Positions 42,645 through 52,798 of a DNA stretch of 53,673 bases are shown piece by piece (within the stretch, counting starts at the first letter, position 1; the number at the start of each line of letters is the position of its first letter). Made by a program: the position numbers and the translations under genes. Source of the DNA: Pirellulaceae bacterium (GTDB lineage: Bacteria; Planctomycetota; Planctomycetia; Pirellulales; Pirellulaceae); NCBI GenBank assembly GCA_022448645.1, contig JAKVBZ010000007.1, positions 1 through 53,673 of the forward strand, written 5' to 3'. The notes under the pieces are model-generated. The model had not been told where the DNA came from, did no database searches, and worked only from the letters and a program-made list of their open reading frames with translations.

Positions 42645-44762
42645 ATGATTTGCTATTTGATTCGACAATGGCTGATGCTTCTCGCTTTTGTTCTCTCGCT
42701 ACCCCACACTGCCTCCTGGTGCTTCGCAGAACATGATGCACGACCCGTGCCAGAGCACATTCTGCGGCTTCCCTATGAGCGTCGCATGTGTCGGCTGTAT
42801 TTTCATTGCTTGTCGCCTGTGGTTTGGGATGGCGAAAAGGAATTGAAACGTGAACCAGCTTACGGTTTATCTCCCGAGGAATTAACAGACATCGTTGCTG
42901 ACATGGGTACCGAAGTGTGGTCTACGGCGACAACGTGGCCGGATCATGGTGTCTATTGGCCTTCCGATATGGTGAAACGCGTCCCTGCAGAGCAGGTGCC
43001 AAGCGATTTTCTGCCAAGGATCATCGAACGAGGACATCAGCGGGAAATGATGATGTTGGCTTTGGAGCAACTAGCTGAACCCGAAAATCAAGCACTGTCC
43101 GGCGAAATGGGGAAATGGGTCGTACGTCCCTTGGAAGGACACCATTGGGGACAGATGAGCTACAACTCACCGTACCTCGGCTGGATGAATCGATTCATGC
43201 GCGAATACGTTGAGGTGGGAAAGCTAGACGGATTCTGGCTCGATTCGGCTGAAGGTGCTGGAGATGTCGGGCCTTTTGGCGGTGCTGCCTATCGACGTGA
43301 CACCGGGAAAGACCCACCATCTAAGATCGATTGGGACTCGCAGGAATTCAAAGAATGGTTTGCCTGGCGGTACGATCAGTCGATCAATTTCTTCAATCAG
43401 GTTCCAGAAAAATCGTTGCAGTACAAGCCTTATACGGTGTCGCAGTTGAACTACCATGCGCGGCCCATGCAACGTCGCTGGGACGTCGCCCATCCGTTGC
43501 GCCATTTAGGCGAAATCAATTTCTACCCTGCCATTGAAGGTGAAAGCAGCATCTATTGCAAAGTTGCCCGTGCGCTGACTCCCAGGACCGAGATGTGGAT
43601 GTGGGCGCATTGGCATGTAGCCGAGATTGCTCATGGTGTGCTGCCGTACTGCGATCCGGATCGAGCCATCGCCAAAGGCTTACGATCCATCGCCCACGGA
43701 CTGTGTCCCTGTTATGGAGGACGCGGTAGTGACATCGTATTGTGGAAAGAGACCGTGAAAGCCACCTTTGACGAATTGAAGCAAAGACGGCCTTTCATGG
43801 ATGGCGAAACCGTTAAGTATGCGGCTGTGCTGGTTTCTCAACAGTCTCGTGACTTTCATGATCCCATGGACATGTGGAATGGAGCGATTCGGATGGCGAG
43901 CCTTCAAACCAGCCAGCACCTACTCACCGATGTCGTTTTCGACAACGGGTTGACGCTTGATCACCTAAGTCAGTATCCCGTCGTCATTCTTAGTCGATCC
44001 ACTTGTCTGTCAGACGAGCAATGCGATGTGTTGCGTGAGTACGTGCGCCAGGGTGGGACTTTACTAGCAACCATGGACACTTCTTTGTTTGACGAGTGGG
44101 GCAACCGTCGAGACAATTTTGGGTTGGCGGACCTGTTTGGAGTCGATTATGTCGGGCTTCACGAAGAAGCGGCTCAGATCCTGGTATGCCAGTCAGAGGA
44201 TTTGAAAAAACGATTCGGCCTGTTCGTCAACTTTGTGGCGCCGTCGGTCGAGTTTACACTACGTGAAAATGTTGAGGCAGAGGTGTTATTAACCAAGAGC
44301 TCAAGCTTGATTTATTCGTTGAGCGTTAAGTCGCACGAATTTGATTCGGGGATTCCAACGGTGATCCGGCGACGTTTTGGAAAGGGAACGGTGTACTATT
44401 GTGGGCCAGATATTGCAGCGGGATACGCCCGAGACAAGATCCCCCAGGTTGCCCGGTTTGTGAGCTATTTGCAGCTTCAGAGCGTCCTTCCGCCCGTCGA
44501 GTTTACCGCTCCCAAACTGTTGCAGGTTACGGCCCTGCGGCCCGAAGAGAAACGAATGTTCGTTCACCTGGTCAATATTACCGCATTGGCACCCACCTCG
44601 GACCAGATGGCTCCGTTGGCGAACATCGGTTTACGGGTGCACGATGGCAAAGTACAACGAGCCTCGTTGGGTATCGCTGGTAAAGATCTTGTGGTGGAAA
44701 ACAATGCCGTGAACGTGCCCGCGGTCGGTTATGGCGAAGTGGTTGTCATCGATCTGGAATGA
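42645..44762 (+). CDS. Putative glycoside hydrolase with beta-galactosidase-type trimerisation domain
   Basis: A 705-aa exported protein (hydrophobic start WLMLLAFVLSLPHTASWCFA). Residues ~30-390 look like a TIM barrel: SPEELTDIVADMGTEVWST, DGFWLDSAEGAG and MWMWAHWHVAEI suit a clan with an Asp nucleophile on strand 4 (GH29- or GH42-like). Then comes a flavodoxin-like domain (YPVVILSRSTCLSDEQCDVL, EYVRQGGTLLATMDTSLFDEWG), as in the trimerisation domain of GH42 enzymes. A beta-sandwich end follows. A TTG lies directly before the ATG at 42645. It precedes an SSS symporter gene, so uptake of the released sugar is plausible. The exact family is not certain. Confidence 0.7.
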   Translation: MICYLIRQWLMLLAFVLSLPHTASWCFAEHDARPVPEHILRLPYERRMCRLYFHCLSPVVWDGEKELKREPAYGLSPEELTDIVADMGTEVWSTATTWPDHGVYWPSDMVKRVPAEQVPSDFLPRIIERGHQREMMMLALEQLAEPENQALSGEMGKWVVRPLEGHHWGQMSYNSPYLGWMNRFMREYVEVGKLDGFWLDSAEGAGDVGPFGGAAYRRDTGKDPPSKIDWDSQEFKEWFAWRYDQSINFFNQVPEKSLQYKPYTVSQLNYHARPMQRRWDVAHPLRHLGEINFYPAIEGESSIYCKVARALTPRTEMWMWAHWHVAEIAHGVLPYCDPDRAIAKGLRSIAHGLCPCYGGRGSDIVLWKETVKATFDELKQRRPFMDGETVKYAAVLVSQQSRDFHDPMDMWNGAIRMASLQTSQHLLTDVVFDNGLTLDHLSQYPVVILSRSTCLSDEQCDVLREYVRQGGTLLATMDTSLFDEWGNRRDNFGLADLFGVDYVGLHEEAAQILVCQSEDLKKRFGLFVNFVAPSVEFTLRENVEAEVLLTKSSSLIYSLSVKSHEFDSGIPTVIRRRFGKGTVYYCGPDIAAGYARDKIPQVARFVSYLQLQSVLPPVEFTAPKLLQVTALRPEEKRMFVHLVNITALAPTSDQMAPLANIGLRVHDGKVQRASLGIAGKDLVVENNAVNVPAVGYGEVVVIDLE

Positions 44763-44818
44763 ACGTGGCGAATGATATTGGTGTACTGTGGCATATGATT
44801 TGACGGATCAAAAGCTTT

Positions 44819-46336
44819 ATGGAACAATCCCAAATTCATTTTTTTGACTGGTGTGTCGTCGCCTTGTATCTAGTCGGCATTGCCGCCATGGGACGTTACT
44901 TTGCGCGGCGCCAACGCGATACACAAGATTTCTTCTTAGGAGGCCGACAGTTGCCCTGGATGGCGGTTGCTTTGAGCGTCATGGCATCGTTGGCTTCGAC
45001 CGTGGGCTACCTTGGTGATCCGGGCGAAATCATTCAGTACGGTGTGGGGATGTTGTGGCGTCAAGTCGGTTTGCCGTTTGGCGCTGCCATGACAATCCTG
45101 GTGATTGTCCCGTATTTCCAACGTGCCCGAGTGACCACTGCTTTCGAAATCTTACGCCAACGATTTGGAACTCGAATGGAGCTGATCGGAGTCTGTGTCT
45201 GGGCCTATATGCAGGTGGCGTTTCTGGGACTGGTGCTGTTGCTGGCGTCGCGACTCATTTCACAAATGACCGGTGTCCATAATGTGCTCGTGATCAGCGT
45301 GATCGGTTTGGCAAGCCTGCTCTACACGTCGGCCGGTGGCATGCGTTCGGTTGTTTGGACGGACGTGATTCAATTCTGCATTTTGGCCAGCGGCGCCGTG
45401 GTGACGTTGGCGGTGATCGCCTATAAAACTGGCAGCGGCTTTCCTACCTGGTGGCACGAAGTGTCCGGCGCCACACACGAACTTCCACCTTGGTACAGCA
45501 CAGATTTGACGGTGCGGCACACGGTGTTGGGTGCGGTCCTTTTTCGGCTGGTGGTCGATTTCTCTTACAACACGTCGGAACAGGTGGTGGTCCAACGATA
45601 TTTTGCCACACGACGAGCCAAATTGATGATGTTGGCAAACTATTGCGCTGGGGCTGTGTTTAACCTGGTCATTATCTTTGTCGGTGCGTCATTGTTATTT
45701 TTTTACAACTCCGTCGAAGGCGCACTACCGGCGGGGGTTGCGGAGGTTACGGATCCGGACTTTGCCGATCGAGCTTTTCCCTACTTCATTGCCAATCATC
45801 TACCTATTGGTTTGACAGGATTAGTGATTGCGGCCTTACTCGGTGCGGCGCAGTCCACGATAGATTCAGGCCTGAATTCGTTGACAGCGGTGATTTCGCG
45901 AGATATTGTGCCGAGGTTTCGCAAGCGGAAGCAAGAAGCCGAAGAATTAAGATTCGCTCGTGTGATGACTAGAGTGATTGGTACGGCGGTGATCTTAATG
46001 GCCATTGTCACTGACAATATACCTGGGTCGAATAATATTGTTGACCTGGCGCAGAAAGTTGTTCATTTGGGACTGGGGCCTATGGGAGCTGTCTTTTTGG
46101 CGGCCATGTTCCTGCCCTACGTAGGCCAACGCGCCGTGCTGATAGCGCTTTTCGCAGGCATGCTGTGGGCATTGTTTTATGCCTTTGAGTGGTTTGGTAT
46201 GGACGTGTTAATAGTTGGAGAAAAGATGTGGTGGACGTCCATATCGCCATTATTATTATTGCCCGGGTCTTTCTTTGTCACGGCGGTGACAGCGGCGGTG
46301 TTAGGAGCGATGTTACGCGATCCATCTCCCACTTGA
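44819..46336 (+). CDS. Sodium:solute symporter (SSS family)
   Basis: A 505-aa protein with about 13 membrane helices. RDTQDFFLGGRQLPWMAVALSVMASLAS gives the SSS entry motif and first core helix (in part: FFLGGRQLPW), and GGMRSVVWTDVIQFCILASG the sodium-site region. ALLGAAQSTIDSGLNSLTAVI is the late core helix with the conserved Ser pair. The gene starts 56 bp after the putative glycoside hydrolase and most likely imports its product, a monosaccharide or sugar acid. It is a different SSS subgroup from the one at 26573, since no small subunit lies beside it. Confidence 0.88.
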   Translation: MEQSQIHFFDWCVVALYLVGIAAMGRYFARRQRDTQDFFLGGRQLPWMAVALSVMASLASTVGYLGDPGEIIQYGVGMLWRQVGLPFGAAMTILVIVPYFQRARVTTAFEILRQRFGTRMELIGVCVWAYMQVAFLGLVLLLASRLISQMTGVHNVLVISVIGLASLLYTSAGGMRSVVWTDVIQFCILASGAVVTLAVIAYKTGSGFPTWWHEVSGATHELPPWYSTDLTVRHTVLGAVLFRLVVDFSYNTSEQVVVQRYFATRRAKLMMLANYCAGAVFNLVIIFVGASLLFFYNSVEGALPAGVAEVTDPDFADRAFPYFIANHLPIGLTGLVIAALLGAAQSTIDSGLNSLTAVISRDIVPRFRKRKQEAEELRFARVMTRVIGTAVILMAIVTDNIPGSNNIVDLAQKVVHLGLGPMGAVFLAAMFLPYVGQRAVLIALFAGMLWALFYAFEWFGMDVLIVGEKMWWTSISPLLLLPGSFFVTAVTAAVLGAMLRDPSPT

Positions 46337-46356
46337 TGGTAGCGGCTGCTGGTTAG

Positions 46357-46761
46357 CTACCCACCCACCTGTCGACTGACTTCGACGTATGCCATTTGTA
46401 ATTGATGAGTAATGTTTTCCATCATGGCTGCTTCTTCGGTGGTCAGGTTCCCACTGGTCTTTTCTTCCAAGATGACCAACGTATCGATCATGTATTTGGC
46501 AAACGGAAGATTTACTGGTGGAGGCTCATTTGGTTTTTCGGGATCTGGTATTTGACCTAGTCCAACGGTGGCTTGAGTTGCGAGAGTCATGATATGAGCA
46601 GCAAAGGAGGCAGGTGGTAGTTCTTCCGCCGGATTCTGACCATCACCATCACTACCTGGCTCAATTTCTTGTTGCCGCAGTTGTTCCTTTTCGGATTCTA
46701 TCTGCGATTTCCAGTCTTCGTCGATAATGATTTTCCGTGGTTCTTCGCTGGAATCGTTCAT
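46357..46761 (-). CDS. DUF1844 family protein
   Basis: A 134-aa protein. The N-terminal third is charged and probably flexible (SEEPRKIIIDEDWKSQIESE). The C-terminal part has the DUF1844 pattern: SFAAHIMTLATQATVGLGQI, then PVNLPFAKYMIDTLVILEEK and TSGNLTTEE. No function is known for the family, which is common in planctomycetes and deltaproteobacteria. It is convergent with the SSS symporter gene. Confidence 0.85.
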   Translation of the reverse strand: MNDSSEEPRKIIIDEDWKSQIESEKEQLRQQEIEPGSDGDGQNPAEELPPASFAAHIMTLATQATVGLGQIPDPEKPNEPPPVNLPFAKYMIDTLVILEEKTSGNLTTEEAAMMENITHQLQMAYVEVSRQVGG

Positions 46762-47004
46762 AATTCTCGCCAGGGATTAGTGAAAAGGGGGTTTGTGAGT
46801 CTCAGTACACGCAATTTCCAGGTTGGTTACTTCTACTGCACTGGGTGACGTGAGGAACGACTGGGTGGACGTGTTTAAGTTTTAGCTACAAGTCTCATAT
46901 TGCCTATAGGTATTGAGACCCGAACACCAAAACCTAACGATTGCCATTTCTAAGTATCGTGATTCTCGGGAACTCAAATGGGTGCTGCAGTATGAGGATT
47001 CGAG

Positions 47005-48654
47005 TTAAGCTTCGTCGACAGGTACATCAATTTTTGCCGCTCGATCAGCGCGTGTTAGGTGACGTCCCAGGGAGGCCTCAATGAATCCGGCGAACAATGG
47101 ATGCGGATCCGTTGGTTTTGACTTGAATTCAGGATGGAACTGAACCGCAACCATCCATGGGTGTTCCTTCAGTTCGATGATTTCTACCAGGGTACCGTCT
47201 GGGCTGGTACCGGCGAATCGCATGCCATGGGCTTGGAAACTTTGGCGATACGCATTGTTAAATTCGTAACGGTGTCGATGACGTTCTTCGATAGTGTCAG
47301 CTTGATACAGTGAAGACGAATGGCTTGTGGGATCCAAAGAAGCCGTTTGCGCTCCTAGTCGCATCGTGCCTCCCTTCTCGACGATCGACCTTTGCTCATT
47401 GAGCAAACAGATTACTGGATGCGATGTTTCCTTGTCGAATTCCGTCGAATTGGCATCGTCTAATTCGGCTACATTTCTGGCGAATTCGATGACGGCACAC
47501 TGCATTCCGAGGCAAATACCGAAGAACGGAATCTGCCGTTCTCGTGCAAAACGTATGGCTTCTATTTTGCCTTCGATGCCACGTTCCCCAAAACCACCTG
47601 GAATGAGGATGCCGTCGTAGCCCGACAGGATCCGTTCAGGGCCTTCGCGTTCAATTTCTTCACTTTCCACGCGGCCAATGCGTATCTGAGCAAGATGGTG
47701 TATGCCAGCATGATCTAACGACTCATAGATTGATTTATAGGCGTCTCGATGTTTGGCGTATTTCCCCACGACGGCAACGCTGATCTCATGTTCCGGATTC
47801 CGCAGTCGGTGTATCAGATCTCGCCACCGGTTCATATCCAACAACTCGGCATCAAGTCCCAATTGGTTCACGATTAGGTTGTCCAACTTGTTGTCGACCA
47901 AACTCAGTGGGACTTCATAGATAGAAAAGTCCTTGTCCTTTTCTTCGATCACCGCATCGATGGGCACGTTGCAGAATAAAGCGATTTTTTGTCGGTCTTC
48001 GTAGCTAATGCTGCGTTCCGTGCGGCAAATCAAGATGTCAGGTTGGATACCGATTTCGCGCAGCTGTCCGACGGAATGCTGTGTTGGCTTGGTTTTTAGT
48101 TCGTCTGCTGCCTTCAAGTAGGGGACTAGTGTGAGATGAATGTACAGGCAATTCTGTTTGCCTTGATCGAGTGCAAACTGTCGGATCGCTTCCAAGAAAG
48201 GTTGGCTTTCGATATCCCCTACCGTGCCACCGATTTCGGTGATGACTACATCGACGTCGTCGTCTGCCAAGCTGCCGATGACCGATTTGATTTCATCGGT
48301 GATATGGGGAATCACCTGCACGGTCTTTCCTAAGAATTCACCACGTCGTTCTTTGTTAATTACCGATTGATAAATCTGCCCAGTGGTGTAGTTCGAATCC
48401 CTTGTCAGCGGACTGTTCGTAAATCTTTCGTAGTGGCCCAAATCCAAGTCGGTTTCACTGCCATCGTCCAATACATAGACTTCGCCGTGTTGGTAAGGGC
48501 TCATCGTACCTGGATCTACATTGATGTATGGATCCAGCTTCTGCATGCGTACGGTCAGCCCACGTTGCTCCAGCAACATGCCGATCGAAGCACTGGTGAG
48601 CCCTTTGCCAAGAGAGCTGACCACACCCCCGGTCACAAAAATATGTTTGGTCAT
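47005..48654 (-). CDS. pyrG: CTP synthase
   Basis: A 549-aa enzyme of normal length. It makes CTP from UTP, ATP and glutamine. The synthase half starts [20 protein letters not shown] (P-loop) and continues [21 protein letters not shown]. The glutaminase half has [15 protein letters not shown] and [15 protein letters not shown] with the catalytic Cys, and ends with [10 protein letters not shown] for the His-Glu pair. The ATG at 48654 matches the family start; an in-frame ATG five codons earlier is possible. It follows kdsB, whose product consumes CTP, a neighbourhood found in many Gram-negative bacteria. Confidence 0.97.
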   Translation of the reverse strand: MTKHIFVTGGVVSSLGKGLTSASIGMLLEQRGLTVRMQKLDPYINVDPGTMSPYQHGEVYVLDDGSETDLDLGHYERFTNSPLTRDSNYTTGQIYQSVINKERRGEFLGKTVQVIPHITDEIKSVIGSLADDDVDVVITEIGGTVGDIESQPFLEAIRQFALDQGKQNCLYIHLTLVPYLKAADELKTKPTQHSVGQLREIGIQPDILICRTERSISYEDRQKIALFCNVPIDAVIEEKDKDFSIYEVPLSLVDNKLDNLIVNQLGLDAELLDMNRWRDLIHRLRNPEHEISVAVVGKYAKHRDAYKSIYESLDHAGIHHLAQIRIGRVESEEIEREGPERILSGYDGILIPGGFGERGIEGKIEAIRFARERQIPFFGICLGMQCAVIEFARNVAELDDANSTEFDKETSHPVICLLNEQRSIVEKGGTMRLGAQTASLDPTSHSSSLYQADTIEERHRHRYEFNNAYRQSFQAHGMRFAGTSPDGTLVEIIELKEHPWMVAVQFHPEFKSKPTDPHPLFAGFIEASLGRHLTRADRAAKIDVPVDEA

Positions 48655-48783
48655 AATCAAATCATCCATGAAAAAGGATGGAAAGTCTGGCCAAGGTGTA
48701 CCAAGAAGCGATGGGCTCTTGGAAACGACAGGACGATGAATTTAAGCTGTGCGGATTTAAGCTGAATCCGCCACCCGTTAATT

Positions 48784-49566
48784 CTAACGCGAGAGGGTCC
48801 GCTTGACAAAGGCCCGATAATCGTCGGCCGTATCAATCCCCTGCACAGGATGATCTACAACTCCTACGGCAATCACGTGCCCTGAGGAAAGAAATCGTAG
48901 TTGTTCAAGATTCTCCAATTTTTCCAAAGGAGAACGGGGGAGCTTAGAGAGTTTCAGTAGAAAGTCGCGACGATAGGCGTAGATACCCAGGTGTTGATGA
49001 AAGAATGGTGGATCGTGACTCAGTAGCTCGGCATTCCAATCTCGGACACACGGAATAGGACTACGGCTGAAATAGAGTGCATGGCGGGCTTCGTCACAAA
49101 CCACTTTGACACACGAGGGATCGCGCAAAGCTTCTTCACAGCGGATAGGAGCTGCCAAAGTCGCAATGTCGGCCAAAGGATCGTTTTCCAGGATGTCGAT
49201 GACATAGTCGATGGAACGGCCAGAAATCTCCGGCTCGTCGCCCTGGACATTCACGAAAATGTCGATATGCGGCATCCCGGACGCAACCTCAGCGACACGA
49301 TCTGTGCCGCTGGCCGCATTGGGATCGGTCATGATCGCTGTGCCGCCAAAGTTGTGCACATGTTGGAACAATTCTTGATCATCCACTGCCACGCATACGT
49401 CAAGTGGATGGCTGGCTCCGCGAGCCGCCTCATAAGTGTGATGGATCACCGATTTGCCCGTCTCTTGCAGTAGCAGCTTGCGTGGCAGCCGAGTGGAGGC
49501 GAGGCGTGCTGGAATGACGATGTAGCTGGTTCGATGTATTTGAAGGCGAGAAATTGGCTGAGCCAT
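48784..49566 (-). CDS. kdsB: 3-deoxy-manno-octulosonate cytidylyltransferase
   Basis: A 260-aa enzyme that activates KDO with CTP to CMP-KDO for the LPS inner core. SYIVIPARLASTRLPRKLLL is the nucleotide-binding start, FVNVQGDEPEISGRSI the Mg-binding centre, and ALYFSRSPIPCVR and HLGIYAYRRDFL the KDO-contact blocks. The ATG at 49566 follows a GGAGG site; the longer frame to 49608 is less likely. It is evidence for a KDO-containing LPS in this organism. It is divergent from glmS, another envelope-precursor gene. Confidence 0.95.
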   Translation of the reverse strand: MAQPISRLQIHRTSYIVIPARLASTRLPRKLLLQETGKSVIHHTYEAARGASHPLDVCVAVDDQELFQHVHNFGGTAIMTDPNAASGTDRVAEVASGMPHIDIFVNVQGDEPEISGRSIDYVIDILENDPLADIATLAAPIRCEEALRDPSCVKVVCDEARHALYFSRSPIPCVRDWNAELLSHDPPFFHQHLGIYAYRRDFLLKLSKLPRSPLEKLENLEQLRFLSSGHVIAVGVVDHPVQGIDTADDYRAFVKRTLSR

Positions 49567-49822
49567 GGACGGTCCTCCGTGACCAACGAATTGCATGTGC
49601 CAATACATACACCAAATCTACAGTTTGCGTATAGATCATCTGGCCGGCATATCTCGTACCACCCGCCAAATCGTGATCACCGTTGAGAATACTTGATAGG
49701 TTACGGACTCCGTCCAACATTTGATTGTCCGCGTTTCGGTAATCGTGCCTAAAATAAAGATAGAACTGGTTTAGGACTCACGTATGCGGCTTAGCTTCGT
49801 CCAAGAATCGTGAAAGGCAATT

Positions 49823-51679
49823 ATGTGTGGAATCGTGGGATACGTTGGTTACCGAGATGCGAACGATTATCTCTTGGAAGGCTTGCGCCGGCTGGAGTAC
49901 CGCGGGTACGACAGTGCTGGCATCGCTGCCATTGATGAGGGGGGTGAACTGTCTATCACACGGACTGTTGGACGGATTGAAGCGCTGGCTGGTGAAATGT
50001 TGGACTCTGAGTCTGCACAGATCGGCATTGGGCATACTCGTTGGGCGACCCATGGAGCCCCGACGAAGGAAAATGCTCACCCACACATCGGTGGCCAGGG
50101 TGAAGTCACGATCGTGCACAACGGAGTCATCGAGAATTATCAACCGATCAAAGAACGCCTACAGCAACAGGGCTATGAGTTTGCGTCAGCAACCGACAGC
50201 GAAATCATCGCCCACCTCATTGCCAGCTGCTTGACCAAACAAGACTTGGCAAACGGAGAGCTACGCGAACACTTGGAAAGTGCGGTCAAGGCGGCTGTCA
50301 GCCAGTTGCAAGGCACGTATGGGTTGGTGGCGATGTTTTGCGACCATCCAGACATCATTGTCGCCGCTCGCCTAGGAAGTCCCCTGGTGATCGGTGTGGG
50401 CAAAGACGAACACTTTGTCGCCAGCGATGCGTCGCCTTTGGCAGGCTATACTGATAAAATCGTCTACTTGGCAGACCACCAGGTTGCCACGATCACAGCT
50501 GATTCTCTGCAGGTCAGCCATCGCGATCAGGGGCTGGTACAGCACGATGTTCAGGTGCTGCCAATTTCAGAAGCGGACGTGTCGCTGAGCGACTATTCGC
50601 ACTATATGCTCAAGGAGATTTTTGAGCAGCCGCAGTCTTTGCAGAACGCGATGCGAGGACGTTTGAATAACGATGATGCCACGACGGTTTTCGGTGGTCT
50701 CAATCTGTCCCCGCAGGAACTACGGGGAATCAACCGCATTATCCTCACGGCCTGCGGGACTAGCTACCATGCGGCATTGGTGGGGGAATACCTGATCGAA
50801 GAGCTGGCCCGCATTCCTGTAGAAGTGGAATATGCGAGTGAACTTCGCTATCGTAATCCGCCGGTCAGTCCAGGAACGCTTGTGTTTTCCATTACCCAAA
50901 GTGGAGAAACGGCAGACACGTTGGCGGCACAACGCGAAATGAAGCGGAAGGGGCATCCGACACTGTCGATCTGTAATGTGGTGGGTAGTACGATTGCTCA
51001 GGAGGCGGATGGTGGTGTTTACCTGCATGCCGGCCCAGAAGTAGGAGTTGCTTCGACCAAGGCCTATACGTCGCAATGTGTCGTATTGGCAATGTTGGCC
51101 GTTCATTTCGGTCGTCTGCGGCATCTAAGTTACGCTCAGGGACGCACCATTATCGAACAACTTCGTGAATTACCTGACAACGTAGAGAAAGCATTGAGTT
51201 GTTACGATGACGTCCAGCGTTTGGCACAGAAATACTTCCAGTGTGCGAACTTCCTGTATCTTGGACGCCAGTATAATTTTCCTACGGCGCTGGAAGGCGC
51301 TTTAAAGTTGAAGGAGATCAGCTACATACACGCCGAGGGATATCCAGCAGCGGAGATGAAACACGGTCCAATCGCGCTGGTCGAAGACGAAACCCCCAGC
51401 GTTTTCCTCGTGCCAAAAGGATTTGTCTATGACAAAGTCATGTCAAATCTGGAAGAAATCAAGGCTCGTGGTGGACCTGTGATCGCAATCGTCGGCGAAG
51501 GCGATACGCGTGTTCGTGAGATTGCGGATGATACACTCGAAGTTCCCAATGTTGACGAAATCTTGCAGCCCATCGTCAACATCATTCCGCTGCAATTGCT
51601 TGCGTATCAAATCGCTGTTTTGCGCGGTTGCGATGTGGATAAACCGCGAAATCTGGCCAAAAGCGTTACGGTCGAATAG
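49823..51679 (+). CDS. glmS: Glutamine-fructose-6-phosphate aminotransferase
   Basis: A 618-aa enzyme that makes glucosamine-6-phosphate, the entry to UDP-GlcNAc for LPS and peptidoglycan. The glutaminase domain starts CGIVGYVGYRDA (Cys1 after Met removal) with RRLEYRGYDSAGIA and GHTRWATHGAP. Two SIS isomerase domains follow (TACGTSYHAALVGEYL; SQSGETADT is here TQSGETADT; EGALKLKEISYIHAEGYPA). The C-terminus KPRNLAKSVTVE is complete. Its upstream gap of about 215 bp shows no glmS ribozyme core that I can recognise. It may share a transcript with moxR. Confidence 0.97.
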   Translation: MCGIVGYVGYRDANDYLLEGLRRLEYRGYDSAGIAAIDEGGELSITRTVGRIEALAGEMLDSESAQIGIGHTRWATHGAPTKENAHPHIGGQGEVTIVHNGVIENYQPIKERLQQQGYEFASATDSEIIAHLIASCLTKQDLANGELREHLESAVKAAVSQLQGTYGLVAMFCDHPDIIVAARLGSPLVIGVGKDEHFVASDASPLAGYTDKIVYLADHQVATITADSLQVSHRDQGLVQHDVQVLPISEADVSLSDYSHYMLKEIFEQPQSLQNAMRGRLNNDDATTVFGGLNLSPQELRGINRIILTACGTSYHAALVGEYLIEELARIPVEVEYASELRYRNPPVSPGTLVFSITQSGETADTLAAQREMKRKGHPTLSICNVVGSTIAQEADGGVYLHAGPEVGVASTKAYTSQCVVLAMLAVHFGRLRHLSYAQGRTIIEQLRELPDNVEKALSCYDDVQRLAQKYFQCANFLYLGRQYNFPTALEGALKLKEISYIHAEGYPAAEMKHGPIALVEDETPSVFLVPKGFVYDKVMSNLEEIKARGGPVIAIVGEGDTRVREIADDTLEVPNVDEILQPIVNIIPLQLLAYQIAVLRGCDVDKPRNLAKSVTVE

Positions 51680-51722
51680 TCGAAGTGTGCCCTTGAAAGC
51701 ACTGCCCGGCTCTGAATAAAAT

Positions 51723-51760
51723 CGTTCCACCTGCATTGTGAACAGGTTTTCCACGGAACG
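51723..51760 (+). promoter_or_regulatory. Leader hairpin upstream of the MoxR gene
   Basis: CGTTCC (51723-51728) pairs with GGAACG (51755-51760), and inside it ACCTG (51729-51733) pairs with CAGGT (51743-51747). It ends eight bases before the ATG and includes the GGAA that could serve as a weak ribosome site. There is no T-run, so it is more likely a translational control element than the glmS terminator. Confidence 0.4.
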
Positions 51761-51768
51761 AGATCATC

Positions 51769-52752
51769 ATGACCGCGCAGATAGAAGAACAAATTAGTCG
51801 TCACTCCCAGACTTGCACACGCCTGATCGACGAAGTCGGCCGAGTGCTCGTCGGCCAGGAAATGCTGGTTCAACGCCTACTCATTGGATTGCTTTCCGGT
51901 GGCCATGTGCTGTTGGAAGGGGTTCCAGGGTTGGCTAAAACACTCGCGGTGCGCAGTTTGGCTCAAGCCATCGACACCGGATTCTCGCGCATCCAATTCA
52001 CCCCCGATATGTTGCCCGCCGACATTATTGGAACTCAAATCTTCAATCCCAAAGATGTTTCCTACCAGGTCAAAAAAGGTCCCGTGTTTTCCAACCTGAT
52101 CCTGGCGGACGAAATCAATCGGGCTCCTGCCAAAGTTCAAGCCGCCCTGTTGGAAGCGATGCAGGAACGACAAGCAACGATCGGGGGCGAAACTTTTCTT
52201 TTGGAAGAACCCTTTCTGGTGTTGGCCACACAGAACCCCATCGAACAAGAGGGAACCTATCCGCTTCCCGAAGCCCAAGTCGACAGGTTCATGCTCAAGG
52301 TCGTTGTAGATTATCCTTCGCGTGAAGAAGAATTAAAGGTGGTGGACCGTATAGGCAGCGGCAAGTCCGTGCCCGTTATCCAAGCCGTGGCGTCTCCAGC
52401 CGACATCATTGAGGCACGGGGTGTCGTCGATAAAATCTGGGCTGACGATAAGGTCCGTGATTACGTCGTCGACTTGGTTCGTGCTACCAGAGATTCTCAG
52501 CAGTCACGCGCTGCAGGGTTGGAAGGCATGATTGAATTGGGGGCCAGCCCGCGCGCATCGATCTATCTCATGCAGGCCTCTCGAGCGCACGCGTTTTTGC
52601 AAGGCCGCGGCTACGTGACGCCGCATGATGTCAAATCATTGGCGCTAGATGTCTTACGACATCGACTTGTCCTCACGTATGAGGCCGAAGCCGAAGGGCA
52701 AACAGCTGTTGGTATCGTACAACGCCTACTGGACAATGTGCCTGTACCATAA
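51769..52752 (+). CDS. MoxR-family AAA+ ATPase
   Basis: A 327-aa chaperone-type ATPase. Walker A is GVPGLAKT (residues 51-58), Walker B ILADEINRAP (about 111-120), with sensor 1 in LVLATQNPIEQEGTYPLPEAQ and the arginine finger in AQVDRFMLK. MoxR proteins work with von Willebrand-type proteins, and in this arrangement with a DUF58 protein, to mature or activate membrane-bound partners. The DUF58 gene starts about 350 bp downstream. The stop codon and last codons lie in the first copy of a 16-bp tandem repeat. Confidence 0.93.
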   Translation: MTAQIEEQISRHSQTCTRLIDEVGRVLVGQEMLVQRLLIGLLSGGHVLLEGVPGLAKTLAVRSLAQAIDTGFSRIQFTPDMLPADIIGTQIFNPKDVSYQVKKGPVFSNLILADEINRAPAKVQAALLEAMQERQATIGGETFLLEEPFLVLATQNPIEQEGTYPLPEAQVDRFMLKVVVDYPSREEELKVVDRIGSGKSVPVIQAVASPADIIEARGVVDKIWADDKVRDYVVDLVRATRDSQQSRAAGLEGMIELGASPRASIYLMQASRAHAFLQGRGYVTPHDVKSLALDVLRHRLVLTYEAEAEGQTAVGIVQRLLDNVPVP

Positions 52753-52798
52753 GGTGCCTGTACCATAAGGTGCCTGTGCCATAAGGTGCCTGTGCCAA
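52738..52798. repeat. 16-bp tandem repeat over the MoxR stop codon
   Basis: GTGCCTGTACCATAAG (52738-52753) is followed by an identical copy (52754-52769), a one-base variant (52770-52785) and a partial fourth (52786-52798). The first copy contains the last codons of the ATPase gene and its TAA. GGTGCCTG-type repeats are, from memory, frequent in planctomycete intergenic regions. Confidence 0.85.

Noticed and set aside
49609..49822. A glmS ribozyme or riboswitch upstream of glmS
   Set aside because: The conserved ribozyme core could not be found, and this element is mainly known from Firmicutes.
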